A stretch of DNA of 64,000 nucleotides from BD2-11 clade cluster bacterium bin43 (GCA_002238605.1 MPMR01000004.1:185958-249957); one strand, 5' to 3'; counted from the first letter of the stretch, positions 22,201 to 35,020 are shown. The notes: generated from the letters alone by a model not told the origin. Program-made: numbers and translations.

Positions 22201-23739
22201 GAGCCGGGAGGCGCAGGTCCTGTCCGCCCGGGGCGCCCTGGCCGCGGCCCTCGAACTTCAGCCGGTGCCCGTCCGCTTCCCCGAGGAATCGATGGACATC
22301 GACGTGGTCGCGCGCGAGTTCCCGCTGGCGGTCGTGTCGCGCGCGGTCCCCGGCCTCGATGAAGTGGAGGGCCTGGTCGACGGCGAACTGCGCCTCACCG
22401 GTCCCCCGGCAAACATGCGCACGAGCGGGGAGCTGTCCCTGACCGGGGGCGCTCTCGCCCTGCCGGAACTCGGGGTCCGGTACACGGACGTGGAAGCCGC
22501 GCTCGGGTTCAGCGAGGACGCGCTGGTCACCCTCTCCGCCAGCCTGCGCTCCGATGGTCCCGCCCGGGTGAACGGATCGCTGCACCTGCGCCCCCTGCGG
22601 GACCCGGCCTTCGACCTCGCCATCGACGGGACCAGCTTCCGGGCCGTCAACCGCTACGACATCGAAGGGGTGGTCAGCGGACAGCTGCGCCTGACCGGAA
22701 ACTACCGCAGCCCGGTCGTGCAAGGGGCCCTGGACGTCGAACAAGGCACCCTCTACCTCGACGAGTTCGCGCGCTACCAGACGATCGTGGACCTGGCGGA
22801 CACCACCTTCTTCGCCGCGGTGGACACCACCCTGGCCGGGGTGCTGCCCATCATCGAGGCGGGACAGAACCCCTTCCTCGACAACCTGGTCGCCGGCATC
22901 GAGCTGAGCGTCGAGAGCGACAGCTGGCTGCGCAGCCGCCAGATCGACATGGAGATCGACGGCGGCCTGGAGCTGGAGTACGACCGCGGGGCGCGCCGCT
23001 TCGTGGCGGTCGGGGAGCTGGCGGCCATCCGCGGATCCTACAACTATTTCGGCCGCCGCTTCGTGGTGCAGGAGGGAACCCTCGAGTTCATCGGCATCCC
23101 CGGCGTGAATCCGAACCTGGATATCCAGGCGGTCGCCCGCCTGCGCGCCGGGGACAGTCCTCTCAACGTGATCGCCAACGTGGGCGGCACCCTCGTGGCT
23201 CCCTCGGTGTCGCTGACCAGCGACGCGGCCGCTCCCATCGAGGAACCGGAGCTGGTCAGCTACCTGGTCTTCGGCCGGCCCCCGGCACTGCTGGGCTCCG
23301 GCGAATCGTCGCTCCTGGGCGGGGCGCTCATCACCGATGGTCTGTCGCTCGGTCTGGGTCGGCTGGCGGACGAGTTCCAGGAGGCCGTCGCGCAGGAGAT
23401 CGGCTTTGTGGACTACTTCGCCATCTCCAATCAGCGGGCGACGCAGCGCCTTGGCCCCAATCCCAGCCTGCTGGGCACCCTCGCCTCCACCCAGATCGAG
23501 TTCGGCCGCTACCTGTGGGACGATGTGTTCCTCTCCGTCGACCTCGCTCCCGTGGGCACCACCACCCAGACGCGCACCCGCATTCCCAACGCCCGTCTGG
23601 AATGGCGCTTCGCCGACCTGTGGGGCTTCGAGAGCTTCGCCGAGGACCCGCTCCTGCGCCGGGGCGTTCTCGGGGTCCGGCAGAGCGGCCCCACCTACGC
23701 GCATTCGCTGGGGCTCTTCATCTATCGGGAGTGGGGCAG

Positions 23740-23743
<4 letters not shown>
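19226..23743 (+). CDS. tamB: TamB-type translocation and assembly module protein (AsmA-like lipid-transfer family)
   Basis: 1505 residues. One N-terminal membrane helix ([20 protein letters not shown]) anchors a very long beta-rich body of repeated AsmA/TamB-type strands that should span the periplasm. The C-terminal TamB (DUF490) domain is clear: [33 protein letters not shown] and the final region [16 protein letters not shown]. TamB-family proteins form grooves carrying phospholipid to the outer membrane and assist barrel proteins together with TamA. The ATG shares one base with the stop of the TamA-like gene, confirming a tamA-tamB pair. Confidence 0.93.
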
Positions 23744-26631
<2,888 letters not shown>

Positions 26632-26856
26632 CACCCCATGGACCAACTCCCCCCGGCCTTCGCGCGGATGCATCCACGGACCGACCCCTCTTCGCGAAAC
26701 CGGAACCGGCGCGTTCGCGTCCGCAATTTGCTAGGTTATGCCGTCGGATGGTGCGGCATCCCGGTCGCGCCGCGGCCTGCAGCGCCCATCCGGCGGGCAG
26801 CTGACACCACGAGCAGGCGGAACCGCCTGCCCCGGAGACGGAGACGGAGTGAAGTC

Positions 26857-27276
26857 ATGGTAAGTCGAGAGGATATCGAGGGCTTCCTGATCCGCATGGA
26901 TCTGGACTATGAAGAGGTCGACGAGGGCATGTTCCTCGCACATGGCGACAACGGCGGCGCGGGCGTGGTGGTCCACCATTCGGACCCCGTGCTGGTGTTG
27001 CGCCTCAAGATGATGGATCTTCCGGCGGAGCCGGAGGACGAGCTCACCGGGCTTTACCGGACGCTGCTGGAGCTCAACGCGACCGACATCGTGCATGGAG
27101 CGTACGGCATCGAGGAGGGAGAGCTCATCCTCACCGATACCCTCGAACTCGAAAACCTCGATTTCACCGAGCTGCAGGCCTCGATCGAGAGCCTCCAGCT
27201 CGCGGCGTCGAGTCACATGGGCAGAATCCGCGAGCTTGCGCAGGCAGGCAGCGTACCGCAGGCGATGGAGGGCTGA
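26857..27276 (+). CDS. YbjN-like / type III secretion chaperone-fold small protein
   Basis: 139 acidic residues; the ATG at 26857 was chosen because the upstream in-frame DNA reads as Arg/Pro-rich non-coding sequence. The pattern EDIEGFLIRMDLDYEEVDEGMF and the central LYRTLLELN resemble the YbjN/CesT-like chaperone fold. It lies 4 bases before pspA in the same orientation, and such small acidic proteins are often paired with PspA-type genes, so a partner or chaperone role for PspA is plausible. Function is not established from sequence. Confidence 0.7.
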   Translation: MVSREDIEGFLIRMDLDYEEVDEGMFLAHGDNGGAGVVVHHSDPVLVLRLKMMDLPAEPEDELTGLYRTLLELNATDIVHGAYGIEEGELILTDTLELENLDFTELQASIESLQLAASSHMGRIRELAQAGSVPQAMEG

Positions 27277-27280
27277 ACTC

Positions 27281-28144
27281 ATGGGAATCTTCCAGAAGCT
27301 GTCGACGCTTATCAAGTCGAACATGAACGACCTGATCGCGAAGGCGGAAAACCCGGAGAAGATGCTCAACCAGATCATCCTCGACATGCGGGACCAGCTC
27401 GCCAAGGCGAAGCGCGATGTCGCGGGAGCGATCGCGGACGAGCGCAAGCTCGGAGCCCAGCTCGATGCCGAGGTCAAGCAGGCCCAGGCGTGGAAGAAGC
27501 GGGCGGAGCTGGCCGTCAGGGAGGGCCGCGACGACCTCGCCATGCAGGCTCTGAGCCGACAGCAGGAACACACCCAGCGCGCAGGGGCGCTGGAGCAGAC
27601 CTGGCGCGCCCAGAAGGAAGAGACGGAGAAGCTCAAGGCATCGCTCCGGACGCTGAACGACAAGATCGAGGAGGCGAAGCGCAAGCGGAACCTCCTGATC
27701 GCGAAGCAGAAGCGGGCTCAGGCGCAGAAGCGCATCCACGCCACCATGTCCGGGCTTTCGGACCAGTCGGCGTTCGAGGCGTTCAACCGCATGGCGGCCA
27801 AGATCGAGGAAGAGGAGCGCCGCAGCCTCGCTCAGGCGGAAGTCACCGAGGCACTGACGGGGGATTCGCTCGAGGATGAATTCACGAGGCTGGAATCGGG
27901 CGGCGAGGGTGCCGCGCTGGACGACCGCCTGCTGGCGCTGAAGGCACAGATGGGGCTGCTCCCGGGCGGAGCACCCGAGGCTCCCCGGCAGCTCACCGCC
28001 GGTGAGGGGTCCGGCGACGCCCCCTCCGAGGTAGACGCGGAAGCCGACGATGCCGACGCCGGGTCTTCCGCTTCGGTCGCGCCGATACAGGAAGCGCAGC
28101 TCCTCGAGGAATTCGAGCGGCTGGGCAGAAACGACGGGTCGTGA
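27281..28144 (+). CDS. pspA: Phage shock protein A / IM30 family membrane-stress protein
   Basis: 287 residues. Typical opening GIFQKLSTLIKSNMNDLI with the amphipathic first helix, then NPEKMLNQIILDMRDQLAK and a long coiled coil through about residue 215. The C-terminal 60 residues are Pro/Gly/Asp rich and then end in a short helix (EAQLLEEFERLGR). PspA assembles ESCRT-III-like scaffolds on stressed inner membranes. It lies between the YbjN-like gene and an aminotransferase start 1 base downstream. Confidence 0.93.
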   Translation: MGIFQKLSTLIKSNMNDLIAKAENPEKMLNQIILDMRDQLAKAKRDVAGAIADERKLGAQLDAEVKQAQAWKKRAELAVREGRDDLAMQALSRQQEHTQRAGALEQTWRAQKEETEKLKASLRTLNDKIEEAKRKRNLLIAKQKRAQAQKRIHATMSGLSDQSAFEAFNRMAAKIEEEERRSLAQAEVTEALTGDSLEDEFTRLESGGEGAALDDRLLALKAQMGLLPGGAPEAPRQLTAGEGSGDAPSEVDAEADDADAGSSASVAPIQEAQLLEEFERLGRNDGS

Positions 28145-28145
28145 C

Positions 28146-28997
28146 GTGGACACCGTCTACCTGAACGGCGAGTACCTGCCGAGGGATGAAGCCCGCGTAG
28201 CGGCGGATGACCGCGGATTCCTCCTGTCCGACGGGATCTACGAGGTCACCCCCGCGTACGGGGGACGTTTCTTTCGCGGAGACCGCCATCTCGCGCGCAT
28301 GGCGCGAGGCCTGGCAGCGCTGCGCATCGAGTACGACACGGGAGGGCTGCCCGCCATCAAGCAGCGGCTGCTGGAGGTGAATGGTCTAGCCGCCGCCGAC
28401 TTTGCCTACGTCTACATGCAGGTCACGCGGGGCACGGCTCCCCGGACCCACTACTTCCCGGCGCACGCCGTGGAGCCCACGGTGTACGCCTACGCCCGCC
28501 CGCACCAGCGGCCCCCCACGGCGACCTGGGAGCGAGGCTACCGGGCCATCACCGCGCCCGACCGGCGCTGGGCCAGGGTCGACATCAAGAGCATCGCTCT
28601 CCTGCCCAACGTGCTGGCAATGCAGTCGGCCGTGGACGCCGGGGTCGACGACGTCATCCTGGTGCGCGACGGGGTCGCCATCGAGGGAGCCCACAGCAAC
28701 TTCTTCGCGGTAAGCGGCGGCGGGCTGGTGACCCACCCGGCCACCCACCAGATCCTGCACGGAATCACCCGCGAGTACGTGCTGGAGCTGGCGGCCGGAC
28801 TGGGAATTCCGGTCGAGTTGCGCCCCCTCGCGGTGGAGGAGCTGGCGTCGGCGAGCGAGGCGTTCCTGACGGGCACCACCACGGAGGTGCATCCCATCGT
28901 GGAGATCGACGGGCGGCCGGTCGGCGACGGAAAGGTGGGGCCCGTGGCGAAGCGGTTGACGGAGGCGTTTCGCGAGGGGTTGCCGGGCGCGGCGTAG
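28146..28997 (+). CDS. D-amino-acid (D-alanine) aminotransferase, PLP class IV
   Basis: 283 residues from GTG at 28146, which gives the normal N-terminus (VYLNGEYLPRDEARVAADDRG). The PLP lysine lies in DIKSIALLPNVLA, the cofactor glutamate region in GAHSNFFAV, and the C-terminal phosphate-binding TTTEVHPIVEIDG is present. Class IV includes D-alanine aminotransferase, branched-chain aminotransferase and ADC lyase; the YDTGG/RG pattern fits D-alanine aminotransferase best. It would feed D-Ala and D-Glu to peptidoglycan. Confidence 0.88.
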   Translation: MDTVYLNGEYLPRDEARVAADDRGFLLSDGIYEVTPAYGGRFFRGDRHLARMARGLAALRIEYDTGGLPAIKQRLLEVNGLAAADFAYVYMQVTRGTAPRTHYFPAHAVEPTVYAYARPHQRPPTATWERGYRAITAPDRRWARVDIKSIALLPNVLAMQSAVDAGVDDVILVRDGVAIEGAHSNFFAVSGGGLVTHPATHQILHGITREYVLELAAGLGIPVELRPLAVEELASASEAFLTGTTTEVHPIVEIDGRPVGDGKVGPVAKRLTEAFREGLPGAA

Positions 28998-29005
28998 CCA
29001 TACTC

Positions 29006-29024
29006 GCCGGCGGCCTGCCGGCGG
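29006..29024. terminator. Hairpin between convergent genes, possible bidirectional terminator
   Basis: A perfect 7-bp GC stem (CGCCGGC / GCCGGCG) with a 5-base loop lies 9 bases after the aminotransferase stop and ahead of the convergent gene ending at 29061. No T-run follows, so it is a terminator candidate rather than a classic intrinsic terminator. Confidence 0.35.
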
Positions 29025-29060
29025 GACTCCGCCGGGCCTTCAGACGAGGCCTCCCGGGCT

Positions 29061-29345
29061 TCAGGGCAGAGGCTCGCCCACCGCCACCACCGCGCCTTCG
29101 GGCACCAGGTGCAGGTCGTCCTCGATGAGGTGGGTGGCTTCCGCGAGCACGATGACGATACGTTCGGGCTCGAGCCCCTGGTCGTGCCCGGGGATCGAAT
29201 GGTAGTCGTCGCTCGGCAGATGCATCACCACCCGACCGCGCCTCAGCGAGCGGTCCGCGCAGGTGCCCACGAGACGCACGGTGGCCCATCCCGGGCGCGG
29301 GCTCCATGCTACGTTGCGCGGCGTGTAGACTCGTTGCTCGTCCAT
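29061..29345 (-). CDS. Hypothetical small protein
   Basis: 94 residues, ATG start with AGGAG 8 bases upstream. I do not recognise the family. It contains YTPRNVAWSPRPGWATVRLVG, readable as a beta-hairpin start (YTPRNVAWSP), then RRGRVVMHLPSDDYHS and a C-terminal EGAVVAVGEPLP. No signal peptide, membrane helix or cysteine pair stands out. It follows another unknown gene by 20 bases on the same strand and probably shares its transcript. Confidence 0.6.
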   Translation of the reverse strand: MDEQRVYTPRNVAWSPRPGWATVRLVGTCADRSLRRGRVVMHLPSDDYHSIPGHDQGLEPERIVIVLAEATHLIEDDLHLVPEGAVVAVGEPLP

Positions 29346-29365
29346 CCCTGGCTCTCCTGGCTGCC

Positions 29366-29827
29366 CTAACCTTCCGCCAAGGTGGAACGCCCGTCAACCA
29401 GCAGGTCGCAGGTCGCCCGCTGCGCCGGCGACGGATCGCTCGGCTGAGCCACCAGCAGGGCTCGCCCTTTCCCGCCCCGGGGCAGGTGCAGCACCAGAGC
29501 CTCTGGATCGGCCGGGATCGAGAATTCGCGCGCGAGCCCCGTCCGATCGATGGCGACGGTCCGTCCGTCGAAGGTGAGCCGGGCGATCGTGCGCCCGTAC
29601 TCGACCCAGGCGGTGAACGGCTCTTCGCCCGCGGCGATCGCGGGGACCAGCCGGTCGCGATAGTGGCCGATCGCCTGCTCGAAGGCGGCCGCGTCGATGT
29701 CCTTCAGCGCCCTCAGGCGCTCCCTGCACAGGGCTCGCGGGTCGCGCGCGCCGGTCTGTGCGAGCGCGGCCTCCAGCCGCTGGTCCGCAAGGGCCTGCGG
29801 GTCTTCGGTGTGTTCGGTGCTGGTCAT
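29366..29827 (-). CDS. Hypothetical protein
   Basis: 153 residues from ATG at 29827 with GAGG just upstream; the open frame extends further but reads as Arg/Pro-rich filler. An acidic helical N-terminal half (ALADQRLEAALAQTGARD; LKDIDAAAFEQAIGHY) leads to a beta-rich half with FTAWVEYGRTIARLTFDG and a terminal CDLLVDGRSTLAEG. No known domain is recognised. It runs divergently from the phosphoribosyltransferase gene, sharing a 195-base intergenic region that should contain both promoters. Confidence 0.6.
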   Translation of the reverse strand: MTSTEHTEDPQALADQRLEAALAQTGARDPRALCRERLRALKDIDAAAFEQAIGHYRDRLVPAIAAGEEPFTAWVEYGRTIARLTFDGRTVAIDRTGLAREFSIPADPEALVLHLPRGGKGRALLVAQPSDPSPAQRATCDLLVDGRSTLAEG

Positions 29828-30022
29828 ATTCCCTCGGCGCTGGCGGGCGGTCGAGCGACTCTCCCCGGCCGCAAAATGCCGGTTGGCGGGCGGGCGCGCG
29901 ACCGGCGGTCGCTCGGTGGCGTGGCCCATCGACTACCCCTAACTTCCTCTGCCCGGAACCGCGCCGGGATAGAAGTCCGGCGCAGCCGGTCCGCATCGCA
30001 TCCCCGCACATCACGGGCCGAC

Positions 30023-30562
30023 ATGCCATCCAGATACAACCAGCCCCGCTTTTCGGATCCGACCGGAGATTATCTGGAAGTATCCTGGGAGATGTTCGGG
30101 GAGCTGTGCCGGGCGCTCGCGCTCAAGGTCGCGCGCGAACACCGGCCCGACCTGGTCGTCGGCATCGCTCGCGCGGGCGTCATTCCGGGCGCCATCGTCG
30201 CGTCCATGCTGCGCCTCGACTTCCACTCGATGAGAATCTCGCGCCGGGGGACCGACAACTCCATCCGCGAGCGCCCGGAGGTACTCGATGCCGCTCCCCG
30301 CGTCGCCGCCGGGCGGCGGGTGCTGCTCGTGGACGAGATCACCACTTCCGGAGAGACCCTGCGGCTGGGGCTCGCCGCCGTGCGTGATGTCGGACCGGCC
30401 GAAGTTCGCACCGCGACCTGCTTCGCGCGCCCGCGCGGCTACAAGCCCGACTACTTTGCGCTGGAGACCGGTTCCACCGTAATATTTCCGTGGGACAGGA
30501 AGATTTTTCAGGATCAGCAGTTCGTCGTGAATCCGAGGTACGAGAGCGTACTGGACGAATAG
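30023..30562 (+). CDS. Purine-type phosphoribosyltransferase
   Basis: 179 residues. Start at the ATG that opens PSRYNQPRFSDPTGDYLEVSW. The PRPP-binding motif is VLLVDEITTSGETL near residue 107, and the nucleotide-side loop LVVGIARAGVIPGAIVASML matches hypoxanthine/xanthine phosphoribosyltransferase relatives (only GIARAGVIPGA need be noted). The late FPWDRK is typical of the Gpt-like group. It probably salvages a purine base onto PRPP in the cytoplasm; the exact base cannot be read from sequence. Confidence 0.85.
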   Translation: MPSRYNQPRFSDPTGDYLEVSWEMFGELCRALALKVAREHRPDLVVGIARAGVIPGAIVASMLRLDFHSMRISRRGTDNSIRERPEVLDAAPRVAAGRRVLLVDEITTSGETLRLGLAAVRDVGPAEVRTATCFARPRGYKPDYFALETGSTVIFPWDRKIFQDQQFVVNPRYESVLDE

Positions 30563-30625
30563 AATCGCTTGCGGGCCGCTCTACTTCGAGCGCCACCGCC
30601 GCACGACGCCCGACAGGAGGAAACC

Positions 30626-31966
30626 ATGATCAGTTCCGGGTATTCCGGCCGCACGCTGCTGCCTGCCCTGCTGTGCGCCGCGCTACTGGTTCCAGGCGCT
30701 CTGGCGGCGCAGTCGACCAACGGGGACGAACCGGAGATCACCTTCACGCGCGACATCGCCCCCATCGTGCAGGAGAACTGCCAGATCTGCCACCGGGAAT
30801 CGTCGGTGGCCCCGATGTCGTTCGTGACCTACCGGGATGTGCGCCGCTACGCCCGCCGGATTCGCGAGCAGGTGTCGCGGCGCCTCATGCCGCCCTACCA
30901 CCTCGACGTGGGTGTCGGCATCCAGGACATCAAGGACGACTGGCGCCTGGATCAGGACGACATCGAGACCATCGTCGCCTGGGTCGACGCGGGCTCGCCC
31001 GAGGGCGACCCGGCGGACATGCCGCCGCCCGCGGAGTGGCCGGACAGGCAGATGTGGCAGCTGGAACACATCCTCGGTCCGCCCGATCACGTCATCAAAT
31101 CGAAGCCGTTCACGGTTCCGGCCGAGGGCGGCGACACCTGGTGGCGCCCGCGGGTCCCGACCGGCCTGGGTGAAGACCGCTGGGTGCGCGCCTTCGAGAC
31201 CCGCCCCTCCTTCCCCGGCGGACGTCAGGTGGTGCACCACGCCATTCCTCGCCTCCTCAGGCTCGACGAGGAGGGTGACTACCAGCGCGTCGCCAGCCTC
31301 TCCGAGTACGCCATGGGCAAGGTCGGCGAGATCGTTCCGGCCGACGCCGGGCGCCTCCTGAAGTCGAACGACATGATCGAGTGGGACGCCCACTACTATC
31401 CCATGGGCTACGAAGTGCCGGACGACGAGGTCGAACTGGGCATCTGGTTCCACGAAGAAGGCTACACGCCCGAATTCGAGCAGGACCTGCGCCTCTATCC
31501 GCTGCGGGGCGATATCGCGCTGGCTCCGGGCGGCACCGCGATGACCCAGGGATTCAAGAGATGGGATCATCCGGTGCGCCTCGACAGCTTCCAGCCCCAC
31601 GGGCACGTGCACCTGCACGCCATGTCGATACGGGCCATCTATCCGGACGGTCGTGAAGAGCTGATCAGCATGGTCACCGACTTCAACGCCCGCTGGCATC
31701 ACAGCTACATCTACGGCGATGACTCGGCTCCCCTGCTCCCCGAGGGAACGGTCCTGGTCATGACGGGCTGGTACGACAACACCGAGGACAACCCGCTCAA
31801 CCCGGATGCCGAGATCTGGTACGCGCGCGGGAGCCGCACGACCGACGAGATGTCGCACGCGTGGCTGGCCGTGACCCATTTGACGGAGGAAGGCTACGAG
31901 CGCCTCGTCGAGGAGCGTGAGGCCAGGGCCAGGGTGGTGAGCGACGGGAGCAGCGGGTCGCGTTGA
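30626..31966 (+). CDS. Secreted cytochrome c-type protein with monooxygenase-like C-terminal domain
   Basis: 446 residues, ATG with AGGAGG 6 bases upstream. Signal peptide (LLPALLCAALLVPGALAA) then one haem-attachment motif CQICH near residue 51, in FTRDIAPIVQENCQICH, as in short cytochrome c domains. The C-terminal part has histidine-rich HGHVHLHAM and VVHHAIPR plus MTGWYDN, resembling the copper-ascorbate monooxygenase-like beta domains found in Gemmatimonadota and Acidobacteria cytochromes. Substrate unknown. It begins a small cluster of exported proteins continuing to 33487. Confidence 0.75.
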   Translation: MISSGYSGRTLLPALLCAALLVPGALAAQSTNGDEPEITFTRDIAPIVQENCQICHRESSVAPMSFVTYRDVRRYARRIREQVSRRLMPPYHLDVGVGIQDIKDDWRLDQDDIETIVAWVDAGSPEGDPADMPPPAEWPDRQMWQLEHILGPPDHVIKSKPFTVPAEGGDTWWRPRVPTGLGEDRWVRAFETRPSFPGGRQVVHHAIPRLLRLDEEGDYQRVASLSEYAMGKVGEIVPADAGRLLKSNDMIEWDAHYYPMGYEVPDDEVELGIWFHEEGYTPEFEQDLRLYPLRGDIALAPGGTAMTQGFKRWDHPVRLDSFQPHGHVHLHAMSIRAIYPDGREELISMVTDFNARWHHSYIYGDDSAPLLPEGTVLVMTGWYDNTEDNPLNPDAEIWYARGSRTTDEMSHAWLAVTHLTEEGYERLVEEREARARVVSDGSSGSR

Positions 31967-32120
31967 CGAAATCCGGCCGACTCCGCGCCTTCCTCCCGGG
32001 GAGCGCCGGGGCCGGCCTCGGAACAAGGAAGGAGCTCACCGCGGATGTGGGGGGCTCCTTCCCATTGTAGTCGGCGGCGCATCACGGCCGACCGTGTCCA
32101 GTCGATGCTCGGAGAGAGAA

Positions 32121-32993
32121 ATGAGAACCCTGCAACCGAGACTTGGCATAGCCACGGCGCTCGCTGTCCTGGCGGCGGTCCCGCTGGGCGCGCAGCAGGT
32201 GCAAAGACTCCCGCTCGCGCCAATCCCGCCGAGGGGCGAACCCGTGGCGCCCTTCTTCGAGGGCTGGTACCGGAATGACGACGGCACCTTCACCTTCTCC
32301 TACGGCTTCTTCAACCTGAACACCGAGGAGATCCTCGAAATCCCGCTCGGCTCCGACAACTTCATCGAGCCGGCCGAGTTCGACGGAGACCAGCCCACCC
32401 ACTTCCCGGTGCGGCCCCGGCGCGACCGCGGTGTCTTCTCGGTGACCGTGCCCGAGAGCTATGCGGATACCAGCCGGCGGGTGGTGTGGACCATCACGAG
32501 CAACGGCGTGACCTACTCCACCCCCGCCCGGGTGGGGATCGACGCGCTCCAGCTCGACTACGGGCCGCGCGCGATGGGGTCGGTGCCTCCGCTGGTGCGG
32601 TTCGGAGACGACGGAGAGGTGGGCCAGCACGTCCAGGGCGCGCATTCCGAGCCGCGCACCGCGGCCGTGGGCGAGCCGCTCTCGATTACGCTGTGGGCGT
32701 CGGAGGTGTCGGAGCGAGCTCCGGACGACGAGGTGAACAGGGAGGTCGAGGTGCGGGTCACCTGGTTCAAGCACCAGGGGCCGGCCGATGAAGTGATCTT
32801 CGAGCCGCAGCAGATCACGATTCCCGGCACCGGAGAAGCCGGCACCCTGGTGACCTTCACCGCGCCCGGCGAATACCTGTTGCGCGCGCGCGTCGACAAC
32901 TTCGGCGCCAACGACAGCTCGGGGGGCGACCAGTGCTGCTGGAGCAACGGCTACGTGGCAGTGACCGTAACCGACGCCGCCGGAATGCGATGA
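32121..32993 (+). CDS. Exported hypothetical protein
   Basis: 290 residues from the ATG after GGAGAGAG. A signal peptide ends near GAQQ (IATALAVLAAVPLGA). The mature part starts with PFFEGWYRNDDGTFTFSYG, followed by FNLNTEEILEIPLGSDNF, and has a C-terminal Ig-like all-beta region ending in DQCCWSNGYVAVTV with a vicinal cysteine pair. I recognise it only as a family that often neighbours the cytochrome-type gene upstream. Its stop overlaps the next start by 4 bases, so the two are coupled. Confidence 0.65.
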   Translation: MRTLQPRLGIATALAVLAAVPLGAQQVQRLPLAPIPPRGEPVAPFFEGWYRNDDGTFTFSYGFFNLNTEEILEIPLGSDNFIEPAEFDGDQPTHFPVRPRRDRGVFSVTVPESYADTSRRVVWTITSNGVTYSTPARVGIDALQLDYGPRAMGSVPPLVRFGDDGEVGQHVQGAHSEPRTAAVGEPLSITLWASEVSERAPDDEVNREVEVRVTWFKHQGPADEVIFEPQQITIPGTGEAGTLVTFTAPGEYLLRARVDNFGANDSSGGDQCCWSNGYVAVTVTDAAGMR

Positions 32994-33487
32994 AGCTGCT
33001 CGGCCTCGTGACCGTGGCGGCGGTGGTGGTGGCCACGGTGGCTGGCGCCGTCCCGGCCGCCGCTCAGGAAGCGATGGACCTCGACCGCCTCATCGACCGC
33101 GGGGGCGTCCATGTCGAACCGGGCACCCTCGAGCCCTACAGCGGCCCGGTGGAACGCATGTGGTCGGCGGACGTCGTGCGCGAGAGAGGCACACTCGCCG
33201 AAGGTCGCTGGACGGGCCTGCACGAGTGGTTCCACCAGAACGGCCGGCTCTCCGGCCGGGAGACCTACCAGGACGGCGTCCTGCACGGACCCGCGGAGAT
33301 GTACTTCAAGTCCGGCTTGCTCTCGGTGCGCGAGAACTACACGAACGGCGAACTCGACGGGCCCTACGAGTCGTACTGGACGCGCGGCGCGCTGGCCGAG
33401 CGGGGCGCCTGGCGGTCCGGCAGGCCGTGCGGGGAGTGGACAAGCTTCGGCCGCCCGGTCGTCTTCCCCTCCTGCGCGCGTCCGTAG
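32990..33487 (+). CDS. Exported MORN-repeat (YwqK-like) protein
   Basis: 165 residues with a signal peptide ([20 protein letters not shown]). Four MORN-type repeats follow, each of the pattern hGxxxGxxexYxxxGx[49 protein letters not shown] and a final [11 protein letters not shown]. Such repeats occur in antitoxin-like YwqK proteins and in envelope proteins; here export suggests a periplasmic or surface role. ATG overlaps the stop of the preceding exported protein. Confidence 0.75.
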   Translation: MKLLGLVTVAAVVVATVAGAVPAAAQEAMDLDRLIDRGGVHVEPGTLEPYSGPVERMWSADVVRERGTLAEGRWTGLHEWFHQNGRLSGRETYQDGVLHGPAEMYFKSGLLSVRENYTNGELDGPYESYWTRGALAERGAWRSGRPCGEWTSFGRPVVFPSCARP

Positions 33488-33568
33488 GGTCACCGGCCCC
33501 GGAAAACCGCCGTCCGCCGGACTCCGCGGGCGTTCGCAGTCGAATCGGCGCTCCTGGAGGGGAACTGG

Positions 33569-34819
33569 CTACCCCGCCTGCATCGAATCCAGGAACTCCT
33601 GGTTGGTCTTGGTGCGGCTCATGCGCTCGAGCAGGAACTCGATGGCTTCCGCGACCGGCATGCCGGAGAGGAAGTTGCGCAGCAGGTACACCCGGTTGCG
33701 TTCGGTCTCGGTGAGCAGCAGCTCTTCCTTGCGTGTGCCCGAACGGTTGATGTCGATGGCCGGGAAGACGCGCTTGTCGGAGATGTTGCGGTCGAGCACC
33801 AGCTCCATGTTGCCGGTGCCCTTGAACTCCTCGAAGATCACCTCGTCCATGCGGCTTCCGGTGTCGATCAGGGCGGTGGCGATGATGGTGAACGACCCGC
33901 CCTTCTCGATGTTGCGCGCAGCTCCGAAGAACCTCTTCGGTTTGTGCAGGGCGTTCGAGTCCACGCCTCCCGACAGGATCTTCCCCGAGTGCGGCACGGT
34001 GATGTTGTAGGCGCGCGCCAGGCGGGTGATCGAGTCCAGCAGGATCACGACGTCCTTTCCGTGTTCCACCAGCCGCTTGGCTTTCTCGAGCACCATCTCC
34101 GCGACCTGCGTGTGGCGCTCCGCCGACTCGTCGAATGTGGAGGCGATCACCTCGGCATCGACGTTCTCCTCCATGTCGGTGACTTCCTCCGGCCGTTCGT
34201 CGATGAGCAGCACGATCAGGTGCACCTCGGGGTGATTCTCGCTGATCGAGTTGGCCACTTTCTGCAACAGCATCGTCTTGCCCGCCTTGGGCGGGGAGGT
34301 GATCAGCCCCCGCTGCCCCTTGCCGATGGGGGCCACCAGGTCCACCACGCGCGTGGACATGTCACCCCTGGAGCATTCCAGCCGCAGCCGTTCGTCGGGA
34401 TAGCGCGGGCGCAGGTTGTCGAACGTCATCCGATGCCTGGCACTGTCGGGCGGTTCGAAGTTGACGTTCTCCACCTTGAGCAGCGCCAGGTAGCGCTCGC
34501 CTTCCTTGGGAGGACGCACCTGACCCAGGATGGTATCGCCCGTGCGAAGGTCGAATCGCTTGATCTGCGAAGGACTTACGTAAATGTCATCGGGGCCGTA
34601 GAGGTAGTTCCAGCTCTGTGAGCGCAGGAACCCGTAGCCCTCGGGGAGGATTTCAAGCACGCCTTCGCCGCGGAGGACGACGTCGCTGTCGAGAAGTTTG
34701 TGCTCGATGCGAAAGATGAGATCCTGCTTGCGCAGCCCGGAATAGTTCGGGATGCGCAGCTCGCTGGCCAGCTCATGAAGCTCGCTGACCTTCTTGCTCT
34801 TGAGTTCGGCAATGTCCAA
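33569..34819 (-). CDS. rho: Transcription termination factor Rho
   Basis: 416 residues from a TTG at 34819 with GGAG 7 bases upstream; this gives the family N-terminus ([17 protein letters not shown]). A longer frame reaches 34981 but its extra 54 residues are Ser/Pro/Arg filler. RNA-binding cold-shock fold: [12 protein letters not shown] and [13 protein letters not shown]. Walker A is [11 protein letters not shown], Walker [18 protein letters not shown]-loop/R-loop [21 protein letters not shown]. Rho is the hexameric helicase that ends transcripts without intrinsic terminators, consistent with few strong intrinsic terminators visible here. Confidence 0.95.
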   Translation of the reverse strand: MDIAELKSKKVSELHELASELRIPNYSGLRKQDLIFRIEHKLLDSDVVLRGEGVLEILPEGYGFLRSQSWNYLYGPDDIYVSPSQIKRFDLRTGDTILGQVRPPKEGERYLALLKVENVNFEPPDSARHRMTFDNLRPRYPDERLRLECSRGDMSTRVVDLVAPIGKGQRGLITSPPKAGKTMLLQKVANSISENHPEVHLIVLLIDERPEEVTDMEENVDAEVIASTFDESAERHTQVAEMVLEKAKRLVEHGKDVVILLDSITRLARAYNITVPHSGKILSGGVDSNALHKPKRFFGAARNIEKGGSFTIIATALIDTGSRMDEVIFEEFKGTGNMELVLDRNISDKRVFPAIDINRSGTRKEELLLTETERNRVYLLRNFLSGMPVAEAIEFLLERMSRTKTNQEFLDSMQAG

Positions 34820-34986
34820 GGGGAACTCCGATCGGAAAGACGGGGGACGCGGACCGTGAACACGGCGGCGCTGGCGGGATGGCGTCGGGGAGGGCTGTGA
34901 GCGGGAGGCGGGCGGGAGGCGTTGAGGTGCTTCGGAGGGGCTTGCATCCTCGGTGGGTCGCCGGGATGTTAAGCGGGCCAATTCAG

Positions 34987-35020
34987 GGGGTCAAGGGATC
35001 GGAGGGGTCAAGGGATCGGA
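34987..35020. repeat. Perfect 17-bp tandem duplication between rho and a small gene
   Basis: Two head-to-tail copies of GGGGTCAAGGGATCGGA (34987-35003 and 35004-35020). The second copy runs into GGAGG, the ribosome-binding site of the gene starting at 35027. Confidence 0.85.

Noticed and set aside
20867..23704. 945-codon open frame opposite tamB
   Set aside because: Composition (His, Gln, Arg, Gly-rich, no domain) is the usual antisense shadow of GC-rich coding DNA; tamB is clearly the real gene.
34820..34981. 54-residue N-terminal extension of Rho
   Set aside because: Ser/Pro/Arg filler, no box upstream; the TTG at 34819 with GGAG gives the standard Rho start.
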